Shown: in pieces, positions 58,098-64,000 of the stretch
How positions within the stretch are numbered: the stretch's first letter is position 1
Layout: every line of letters starts with the position of its first letter
Source: Caulobacter soli
GTDB lineage: Bacteria; Pseudomonadota; Alphaproteobacteria; Caulobacterales; Caulobacteraceae
Assembly (NCBI RefSeq): GCF_011045195.1
Contig: NZ_CP049199.1
Span: 1,054,001 to 1,118,000 of the forward strand
Length of the DNA: 64,000 nucleotides
Reading direction: 5' to 3'
Position numbers and translations under genes: made by a program
Notes under the pieces: model-generated
Told to the model about the DNA's origin: nothing
The model's database searches: none
The model's input: the letters and a program-made list of their open reading frames with translations, nothing else

Positions 58098-58352
58098 CTA
58101 ACGGCGATGACGGGCGAGGAGGCGATCGCGTACTTCGGACCAGGGCCTGAACTGGCCCGTGGCCATGGCGTGATCGATGATCGCTCGGTCGATGGCAGGA
58201 TCGGGATCGATCGTGCGCAAGAGCGCCTGGTCGAGATCACGGTCGATCAGAAGCGCGGCATAGTCCTCCGGCGACATGTCTGCCATGTCCGCCAAGGCTT
58301 TGAGCTTGGCGGCGCGTTCGTCGTCTAGATGGATGCTGTTGCCATCGGCCAT
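58098..58352 (-). CDS. ParD-like antitoxin
   Basis: 84 aa, immediately upstream of the ParE-like toxin. N-terminal LDDERAAKLKALADMADMSP is a ribbon-helix-helix-like or CopG-type DNA-binding segment, and the acidic C-terminus (RTIDPDPAIDRAIIDHAMAT) would wrap the toxin. Normal ATG at 58352. The gene pair is an ordinary toxin-antitoxin module in layout. Confidence 0.83.
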   Translation of the reverse strand: MADGNSIHLDDERAAKLKALADMADMSPEDYAALLIDRDLDQALLRTIDPDPAIDRAIIDHAMATGQFRPWSEVRDRLLARHRR

Positions 58353-58390
58353 GGACGGAGAATCCCGCCCATGGCCGCTATCGTCAAGGC

Positions 58391-61300
58391 CTACAGATTC
58401 AGCAGCGACGGGTCGCCGCCCTGGGCGGTGATGTTGATGCTCAGCGCCCGCTCGACCGCATAACGCAGCAGGGCGTGGGGGCCGCCGGCCTTGGGGCCGG
58501 TGCCCGAAAGGCCCTCGCCGCCGAACGGCTGGACGCCGACCACGGCGCCGGTCATCGAGCGGTTGACGTAAGCGTTGCCGGCCGGGACCAGGCGCTGGAC
58601 GTCGGCCGCGAAGCTCTCGATCCGCGAGTGGATCCCCAGGGTCAGGCCGTAGCGGCGGGCCGCCAGGGCGCCGGCCACCTGCCCCAGGTTCTCCGGCTGG
58701 TAGCGCACCACGTGCAGCACGGGGCCGAACACCTCGCGCTCCAGGAAGTCGGCGGCGGGGATCTCGGCCAGAACCGGGGCGAAGAAGGTGCCGGTTTCGG
58801 GCGCGCCCACCGTGTGCAGGATCCTGGCCTCGTGCCGCAGACGGTCCAGGTGCTTGACCAGGGCGGTCTTGGCCTCGGGGTCGATGACCGGGCCGACATC
58901 GGTGACGGCCAGGGCCGGGTCGCCGATCACCAGGGCGTCCATCGCGCCCTTCAGGCCGTCGATGATGTGGTCGGCGGTGTCTTCGGGCAGGAACAGCAGG
59001 CGCAGGGCCGAGCAGCGCTGGCCGGCGCTGCCGAAGGCCGACAGGATCACGTCGTCGATCACCTGTTCGCGCTGGGCGGTGGTGTCGACGAACATGCCGT
59101 TGAGGCCGCCGGTCTCGGCGATGAACGGCACGATCGGACCCTGCCTTTGGGCGAGGGTCTGGTTGATCCGCCAAGCGGTGTCGGTGCCGCCGGTGAAGGC
59201 CACGCCGTCCAAACCTTCGTGGGCGGTCAGGGCCGCGCCGACCGTCTCGCCGCGACCCGGCAGCAGGGCCAGCAGGCGGTGGTCCAGGCCGGCGGCGTGG
59301 TACAGTTTCACGGCCTCGTAGGCGATCAGCGGGGTCTGCTCGGCCGGCTTGGCCAGCACCGCGTTGCCGGCCGCCAGGGCGGCGGCGATCTGGCCGGTGA
59401 AGATGGCCAGCGGGAAGTTCCACGGGCTGATGCAGACGAAGACGCCGCGTCCGGCCAGGCGCAGGGTGTTGGTCTCGCCGACCGGACCGGTCAGGACCTC
59501 GCCGGCCAGGCCGAACTGCTCCTGGGCCAGCTTGGCGTAGTAGCGGCAGAAGTCGACGGCCTCGCGCACCTCGGCGATGGCGTCCGGCAGGGTCTTGCCG
59601 GCTTCGCGCGCCAGGATCGCGCACAGGCGCTCGATATTGGCTTCCAGGGCGTCACCCATGGCGCGGAGAACCTCGGCCCGCGCGGGGCCGCCGGCCTGGT
59701 CCCAGGCGGGCTGGGCGGCGCGGGCCAGCTTGAAGGCCTGGTCGATCTGCGGCAGCTGGGCTTCGGAGACCACGCCGACCACGCGGTCGTGGTCGGTCGG
59801 GCTCTGCACCGGCATCGGCGGGGCGCCGGCCGTCAGCTTGCCGCCGATCAGCGGGCCCGACGACAGGGTCAGCTTGTCCAGTTCGGCGACGTGGGCGGCC
59901 AGGCGGTCGCGATCGGCCTTCACCGACAGGTCCAGGCCCGCGCTGTTCTTGCGGCCGGGGCCGTAGACATTGACCGGCGTCGGGATCTTGGCGTGGCGGT
60001 CGGGATGGGCCTCGACGGCGGTGATCGGGTCGACCACCACCTTCTCGACCGGCACCCGCTCGTCGAGCAGGGCGTGGACGAACGATGTGTTGGCGCCGTT
60101 CTCCAGCAGGCGGCGGACCAGATAGGGCAGCAGGTCCTCGTGGCCGCCCACCGGGGCGTAGGCGCGCAAGGTCACGCCGTCATAGAGATCGTCGGCGGCC
60201 TTGTAGAGCGCCTCGCCCATACCGTGCAGACGCTGGTGCTCGATCTTGACGCCGGCGTTCTTGGACATTCGCACCACGGCGGCCAGGGTGTGGGCGTTGT
60301 GGGTGGCGAACTGGGCGTAGAGGTGCGGGGCGGCCTCGATCAGGGCCTTGGCGCAGACCAGGTACGACAGGTCGGTGGCGGGCTTGGTGCTGTAGACCGG
60401 ATAGTCCGGACGGCCGGCGACCTGGGCGCGCTTGATCTCGCTGTCCCAGTAGGCGCCCTTCACGAGGCGGACCATCAGGCGGCGGCCGGTCTCTTTCGAC
60501 AGCGCGGTCAGGCGGGCGATCACCTCGGGGCAGCGCTTCTGATAGGCTTGGACGGCCAGGCCAAGACCGGTCCACGCGCCCAGCTCGGGCTCGCGGCACA
60601 GGCGGTCCAGCAGCTTCAGCGACAGGGCCAGACGGTCGGCCTCTTCGGCGTCGATGGTGAAGTTGATGTCGTATTTGGCGGCGATCAGGGCCAGGCGCAG
60701 GACGCGGGGATAAAGTTCGTCCCAGACCCGGGCTTCCTGCGTCGCCTCGTAGCGCGGCGTCAGGGCCGACAGCTTGACCGACACGCCGTGGCCGGCCTCG
60801 GGGCCGGCGCGGTTGGACAGCTTGCCGACCGTTTCGATGGCGTCGGCATAGGACTTCTCGTAGCGGGCGGCGTCGGCGGCGGTGCGGGCGCCCTCGCCCA
60901 GCATGTCGAAGCTGCAGATGTCGCCGTCATTGGCGGCGCGCTTGATGGCCGCCTCGATGGTGCGGCCCAGCACGAACTGCTCGCCCATGATGCGGATGGC
61001 CTGGCCAACGGCGGCGCGGATCACCGGCTCGCCCAGGCGGCCGGCGATCTTCTTGATGAAGGCCGGCAGATCCTTCTGGGCCTGGTCGTCGGGCTCGACG
61101 ATCTTGCCGGTCAGCATCAGGCCCCAGGTCGAGGCGTTGACGAACAGGCTGTCGCTGCCGCCCAGGTGGCTGGCCCAGTCGGCCGATCCGATCTTCTCGG
61201 CGATCAGCTTGTCTCGGGTGTCGTCGTCGGGGGTGCGCAGCAGGGCCTCGGCCAGGCACATCAGGGCCAGGCCTTCGCGGGTGCCCAGGCTGAACTCCTG

Positions 61301-61483
61301 CAGGAAGCTTTCGACCACGCCCTGCTTGCGGACGCTGCGGCGTGCGCCGCGCACCAGGGCCTCGGCCTCGGCGCGGACCGCGGCGCGGTCTTCGCTGCTC
61401 AGGGGCTGGGCGGCCAGCAGGTCGGCGATCACCGCCGCCTCGTCACGATACTTGCCGTCGTCCAGGGAGTCCCAATCGGTCAT
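58391..61483 (-). CDS. putA: Bifunctional proline dehydrogenase / glutamate semialdehyde dehydrogenase PutA
   Basis: 1030 aa. Oxidises proline to glutamate. Flavin-binding PRODH barrel (about 150-470; RLVKGAYWDSEIKRAQ) and ALDH domain with NWN-type EETGG (FIAETGGLNG) and the catalytic Cys in AGQRCSAL. It lacks the N-terminal ribbon-helix-helix repressor domain of enteric PutA, so control is by the neighbouring PutR. Start 61483 (MTDWDSLDD) chosen over a 40-codon upstream extension. Separated from the divergent putR by a structured 439-base region. Confidence 0.96.
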   Translation of the reverse strand: MTDWDSLDDGKYRDEAAVIADLLAAQPLSSEDRAAVRAEAEALVRGARRSVRKQGVVESFLQEFSLGTREGLALMCLAEALLRTPDDDTRDKLIAEKIGSADWASHLGGSDSLFVNASTWGLMLTGKIVEPDDQAQKDLPAFIKKIAGRLGEPVIRAAVGQAIRIMGEQFVLGRTIEAAIKRAANDGDICSFDMLGEGARTAADAARYEKSYADAIETVGKLSNRAGPEAGHGVSVKLSALTPRYEATQEARVWDELYPRVLRLALIAAKYDINFTIDAEEADRLALSLKLLDRLCREPELGAWTGLGLAVQAYQKRCPEVIARLTALSKETGRRLMVRLVKGAYWDSEIKRAQVAGRPDYPVYSTKPATDLSYLVCAKALIEAAPHLYAQFATHNAHTLAAVVRMSKNAGVKIEHQRLHGMGEALYKAADDLYDGVTLRAYAPVGGHEDLLPYLVRRLLENGANTSFVHALLDERVPVEKVVVDPITAVEAHPDRHAKIPTPVNVYGPGRKNSAGLDLSVKADRDRLAAHVAELDKLTLSSGPLIGGKLTAGAPPMPVQSPTDHDRVVGVVSEAQLPQIDQAFKLARAAQPAWDQAGGPARAEVLRAMGDALEANIERLCAILAREAGKTLPDAIAEVREAVDFCRYYAKLAQEQFGLAGEVLTGPVGETNTLRLAGRGVFVCISPWNFPLAIFTGQIAAALAAGNAVLAKPAEQTPLIAYEAVKLYHAAGLDHRLLALLPGRGETVGAALTAHEGLDGVAFTGGTDTAWRINQTLAQRQGPIVPFIAETGGLNGMFVDTTAQREQVIDDVILSAFGSAGQRCSALRLLFLPEDTADHIIDGLKGAMDALVIGDPALAVTDVGPVIDPEAKTALVKHLDRLRHEARILHTVGAPETGTFFAPVLAEIPAADFLEREVFGPVLHVVRYQPENLGQVAGALAARRYGLTLGIHSRIESFAADVQRLVPAGNAYVNRSMTGAVVGVQPFGGEGLSGTGPKAGGPHALLRYAVERALSINITAQGGDPSLLNL

Positions 61484-61521
61484 GGTCGCCTCGTTATTGG
61501 ATATCGTCGCTATATCGCCGG

Positions 61522-61590
61522 CTTGTTCGAAGGTGCTTCGTTTGTTTGGTGTCCGCGCAGTACGATCTTCGGCAAAAATGGCGAATGGCG
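61522..61590 (+). repeat. Duplicated putR upstream segment, copy A
   Basis: 69 bases that match 61863-61929 (copy B) in two blocks (GAAGGTGCTTCGTTTGT and ATCTTCGGCAAAAATGGCGAA) at equal spacing of 19 bases. Copy B leads directly into the putR start. Copy A likely arose by duplication of the putR promoter/start. Confidence 0.8.
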
Positions 61591-61676
61591 TTGTCCGCTC
61601 CAAGGCGCGCGACGACCTGTCGCGGCGCGGGACAGGCGGGCGCCGATCGGCAGCATGATGGGGAAGGGGAGAGGTG

Positions 61677-61781
61677 GGAAGGGACGCGATACGGGGGGAG
61701 GTCGCGCGTCCCTTCCGCTCTCACACGGCGCCTATGGGGGAGGGGCGCCGTGTCTGCGCTCCGCCAGGGGGAATGGCGGAG
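61677..61781. repeat. Array of three hairpins in the putA-putR gap
   Basis: Three successive inverted repeats: GGAAGGGACGCG/CGCGTCCCTTCC (61677-61716), ACACGGCGCC/GGCGCCGTGT (61723-61753), CTCCGCCA/TGGCGGAG (61759-61781). A direct repeat (CCAAG-TCGCT-GGACG, 61788-61811 and 61824-61848) follows. May be stacked REP-like units or a structured RNA. Confidence 0.65.
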
Positions 61782-61862
61782 GCGGGTCCAAGTTCGCTGG
61801 GACGCCGAGGGGGGAAGTGGCGGCCAAGCTCGCTAGGACGATCGAGGGTATAGTCCTGCTTC

Positions 61863-61929
61863 TTGTGAAGGTGCTTTGTTTGTCGATATAAAATTCCGAA
61901 TTATCTTCGGTGAAAATGGGGAATGACCA
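61863..61929 (+). promoter_or_regulatory. putR promoter/start segment, copy B
   Basis: Functional-looking copy of the 61522-61590 repeat, containing TATAAAA (about 61889-61895) as a -10-like core and ending in the ATG of putR. Confidence 0.55.
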
Positions 61930-62390
61930 TGTCTGCTCTGGATGACACCGATCGCCGGCTTTTGCGGGTGCTGCAGGCCGATGGCCGCATCACCAACGCC
62001 GAGCTGGCCAAGCGCTGCAACCTGTCGCCGGCGGCCACCTTCGACCGCGTGCGGCGGCTGCGCGAGCGGGGTTTCATAACCGGCTACGCGGCCCTGCTGG
62101 ACCCGGCCAAGGTGGACCGAGCCCTGCTGATCTTCGTCGAGGTGGTGCTGGACCGCACGACGGGCGATGTGTTCGAGGAGTTCGGCGCGGCCGTCCGGAG
62201 GGCGCCCGAGATCCTGGAATGCCACATGGTGGCGGGCGGTTTCGATTATCTGATCAAGGCCCGGGTGCGCGACATGGAGGCCTATCGGGGGTTCCTGGGC
62301 GACATCCTGGTCAAGATGCCGGGGGTTCGCGAGACGCGGACCTACGCGGTGCTGGAAGAGGTGAAGAGCACGGTGCAACTGCCGTTGTGA
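61923..62390 (+). CDS. putR: Lrp/AsnC-family regulator PutR
   Basis: 155 aa. N-terminal HTH (ITNAELAKRCNLSPAATFDR) and C-terminal RAM/effector domain (VAGGFDYLIKARVRDMEAYR). In related alphaproteobacteria the divergent Lrp-type PutR senses proline and activates putA. Position supports this. ATG 61923 or 61929 as start. Followed by a palindromic repeat. Confidence 0.87.
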   Translation: MTMSALDDTDRRLLRVLQADGRITNAELAKRCNLSPAATFDRVRRLRERGFITGYAALLDPAKVDRALLIFVEVVLDRTTGDVFEEFGAAVRRAPEILECHMVAGGFDYLIKARVRDMEAYRGFLGDILVKMPGVRETRTYAVLEEVKSTVQLPL

Positions 62391-62400
62391 CAGCAAAAAG

Positions 62401-62430
62401 CCGCTCATCCCGGCGTTCGCCGGGAAGAGC
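62401..62430. repeat. Short copy of the CCCGGCG-CGCCGGG repeat
   Basis: GCTCATCCCGGCGTTCGCCGGGAAGAGC, the minimal half of the 41290 element, between convergent putR and CGNR genes. Confidence 0.65.
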
Positions 62431-62433
62431 GAG

Positions 62434-63003
62434 TTATTGGGAGCGTTCTCGCGCCCTGAACCCCGCCACCTTGGCCTTGTTCCCGCAGGCGCTCATCGAG
62501 CACCAGCGGCGGTCGCCCTTGCGGGAGATGTCGACGAACAGCACCGCGCAGGGCGGGCCCTCGCACTGGCGGATGCGGTCCCCGAAATCGCCGCCCAGCA
62601 GCGACACGCCTTCCCGAGCCAACTCCGCCAGCAGGCCGCGGACGTCGCCGGACAGGCGGGCGCGGCCGTCCGGACCCAGCTGCAGAGGCGCGGCGGGCAG
62701 GGCGGCGTAGGCGTTGAGCAGGTCGCGGTCGGCGTCGGGCAGCGCGGCGCCCTCGGCGCGCGACAGGGCCAGGCGGTAGAGCGCCTCGCGCAGCGACCGG
62801 GCTTGCACCAGATTGCCTTCCGTCGAGCCCGGTGGGACCCGCGCCAACTCCGCGGCCACCAGCCAGCGATCGAGGTCGGCGGCGGTGGCCAGCAGGTCGC
62901 GCGGCGCGGCGCCCAGGCGACCGACCATCGTCGCCGCCAGGTCCAGGGCCGGGCTGCCGCCGCGAAACTTGAAGCCGTCGCGGATCTCCGCCTTTCCCGT
63001 CAT
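62434..63003 (-). CDS. CGNR zinc-finger transcriptional regulator (ABATE domain)
   Basis: 189 aa. N-terminal ABATE domain (about 8-120) and C-terminal CGNR zinc finger (CEGPPCAVLFVDISRKGDRR, then WCSMSACGNKAK) with four Cys for zinc. Predicted stress-responsive DNA binding protein. Start 63003 (MTGKAE). Divergent from the lipocalin-like gene, with a candidate operator dyad between them. Confidence 0.85.
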   Translation of the reverse strand: MTGKAEIRDGFKFRGGSPALDLAATMVGRLGAAPRDLLATAADLDRWLVAAELARVPPGSTEGNLVQARSLREALYRLALSRAEGAALPDADRDLLNAYAALPAAPLQLGPDGRARLSGDVRGLLAELAREGVSLLGGDFGDRIRQCEGPPCAVLFVDISRKGDRRWCSMSACGNKAKVAGFRARERSQ

Positions 63004-63025
63004 GTCGCCTCCGAACCGGATTGAC

Positions 63026-63076
63026 AGGTTACCGTGCTTCACCAAGGATCGACAAGCTAACCTGATAAAGAGGTTA
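63026..63076. promoter_or_regulatory. Candidate CGNR operator
   Basis: TAACCT-N7-AGGTTA (63058-63076), with a further AGGTTA at 63026. Repeated AGGTTA half-sites between the CGNR gene and the lipocalin-like gene. Confidence 0.5.
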
Positions 63077-63092
63077 CTTGCTGGAGAGCGAG

Positions 63093-63596
63093 ATGAACTT
63101 GACCCAAAACCGCCGCCTTGGCCTCGGCCTGACGCTGGCGACGACCCTGCTCGCGACGGCCGCGACGGCCGCCGAACCCTCCCTGGCGGGAACCTGGACG
63201 CTGACGGCGGCCGATCGTCTGAAGCCCGACGGCACGCGCGCCCGCGACTACGGCCAGCATCCCAAGGGGCGGATGATCATCGACGGCCAAGGGCGCTACA
63301 GCTTGCAGATCTTCGACGGCGACCGCCCGCGCATCGCCTCGGGCGACAAGGCCACGGCCACGCCGGCGGAACTGGCCGGGGCGGTGATCGGATCGTCCAC
63401 CCACTACGGGACGGTCGCGATCGACTCCGCCGCCCACGTGCTGGTGTTCAAGATCGAGGGGGCGTCCTTTCCCAACTGGGACGGGACCGAGCAACGGCGC
63501 AAATACGTGCTGACCACCGGCAGCCTCAGCTACCAGGTGCCGACGCCGCGACCGGATGGCTCGATCCCGATCTCGGAGTGGCGGCGCGAGCGGTAG
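63093..63596 (+). CDS. Secreted lipocalin-like domain protein
   Basis: 167 aa. Signal peptide (cut after ATA/AA), then a lipocalin-like beta-barrel (SLAGTWTLTAADRLKPDGTR, GRMIIDGQGRYSLQIFDGDR) of the Lipocalin_5 group. Periplasmic, presumably binds a small hydrophobic ligand. ATG 63093 with GGAGAGCGAG upstream. Divergent from the CGNR regulator, the probable controller. Confidence 0.8.
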   Translation: MNLTQNRRLGLGLTLATTLLATAATAAEPSLAGTWTLTAADRLKPDGTRARDYGQHPKGRMIIDGQGRYSLQIFDGDRPRIASGDKATATPAELAGAVIGSSTHYGTVAIDSAAHVLVFKIEGASFPNWDGTEQRRKYVLTTGSLSYQVPTPRPDGSIPISEWRRER

Positions 63597-63612
63597 GTAC
63601 GGGAAGGGGCTG

Positions 63613-64000
63613 TCATCGCGTATAGGCGGGCGGCTGCAGCGGCGTCGGCGTCGGATTGAGCGCCACCCAACGGACGGCCAGTTCGCACAGCCCGGCGCCC
63701 GCGCCGTCGATCTCCCGTACCTTGGCGATCAACTGGGCGGCCCGATCGCGATCCGCGTCGGGCAAGGGCTGCCCGGAACCGATGTGGGTCAGGAAGGCGC
63801 GGGTCATCTTGCCGTAGTCGGCGTCCCAATTCGCCGCGCCGTTCCGGTCGACCTCGTCGGCGACGCGACCGGCGATGCGGATGACCTCGCCCTGGACGGT
63901 GGAGGCGGGACCTTGCGAGGGGACCAGCAGGGTCCACAGCTCCTGATGCTGGTCCTGCCAGCGTGGCGATCTGGCGACGATCGGCGAGCGACCGTCGTAC
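63613..64000 (-). CDS. C-terminal part of an unidentified protein (truncated by window edge)
   Basis: Open from the right edge to the stop at 63613 (about 129 residues). Sequence includes RWQDQHQELWTLLVPSQGPA and ends LCELAVRWVALNPTPTPLQP. No motif recognised, coding bias good. Confidence 0.7.
   Translation of the reverse strand, partial: YDGRSPIVARSPRWQDQHQELWTLLVPSQGPASTVQGEVIRIAGRVADEVDRNGAANWDADYGKMTRAFLTHIGSGQPLPDADRDRAAQLIAKVREIDGAGAGLCELAVRWVALNPTPTPLQPPAYTR

Noticed and set aside
61677..61781. CRISPR array
   Set aside because: The hairpins are not identical repeats and there are no spacers of uniform length or cas genes.
58475..61891. Long open frame opposite putA
   Set aside because: Same mirror-frame effect; low-complexity Gly/Val/His sequence with no domain, while putA is unambiguous.

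Overview
The window is high-GC, gene-dense chromosomal DNA from a Caulobacter-type alphaproteobacterium (Caulobacterales). The assignment rests on gene content: a CtrA cell-cycle regulator, the CtrA antagonist SciP, the sigma-54 activator FlbD, and a flagellar gene set in the Caulobacter arrangement. Paired TTAA motifs, GANTC methylation sites and many palindromic intergenic repeats at gene ends fit the same group. There are no rRNA or tRNA genes, CRISPR arrays, phage genes or insertion sequences that I can see.

Layout. 1-6.9 kb: secreted M20 peptidase, M48 lipoprotein peptidase, a membrane-anchored unknown, ClpB and an OmpA-type lipoprotein. 7-9.9 kb: two short-chain dehydrogenases divergent from a LysR regulator, then a GST. 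10.6-15.1 kb: a MASE1/PAS hybrid sensor kinase and a class A beta-lactamase divergent from an AmpR-like regulator. 15.1-20.6 kb: a GNAT protein, a frameshifted DUF3617 lipoprotein, thiolase divergent from an HxlR regulator, a sugar transferase, a tiny membrane protein and MnmA. 20.8-36.6 kb: the flagellar island, with flgK-flgL leftward, then fliK-flgD-flgE, sciP, fliF-fliG-flbE(fliH)-fliN-flbD and flhA rightward. 36.7-39.4 kb: a secreted PRC-barrel-like protein, a DUF4282 protein, an XRE regulator and a GH10 xylanase. 39.4-41.2 kb: fliJ and fliI. 41.4-46.1 kb: an alpha/beta hydrolase divergent from a LytTR regulator, ctrA with its promoter region, and an M23 peptidase. 46.2-50.9 kb: an acyltransferase, a small unknown gene bracketed by inverted repeats, a HAD hydrolase, three small proteins and carA. 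51-57.4 kb: a MarR-S41 protease operon and three secreted hydrolases, one of them a GH5 glycosidase. 57.4-64 kb: an ACT-domain protein overlapping a ParDE-like toxin-antitoxin pair, putA with an Lrp-type putR, and a CGNR regulator divergent from a lipocalin-like protein.

How the parts work together. CtrA starts the flagellar cascade, SciP limits CtrA activity, and FlbD with sigma-54 drives the hook genes. All three regulators and about half the export, basal-body and hook genes lie within 24 kb here. The GH10 xylanase, GH5 glycosidase, carboxylesterase and secreted hydrolases indicate plant-polysaccharide scavenging. A LacI-type operator before the carboxylesterase suggests sugar control by a regulator outside the window.

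The most unusual signals are these: a DUF3617 lipoprotein whose signal peptide and body are in different frames, joined at an A_AAA_AAC slippery heptamer followed by a hairpin; several operators placed exactly over start codons or ribosome binding sites; a duplicated, hairpin-rich putA/putR intergenic region; a small gene bracketed by inverted repeats; and sciP and ctrA only 15 kb apart.
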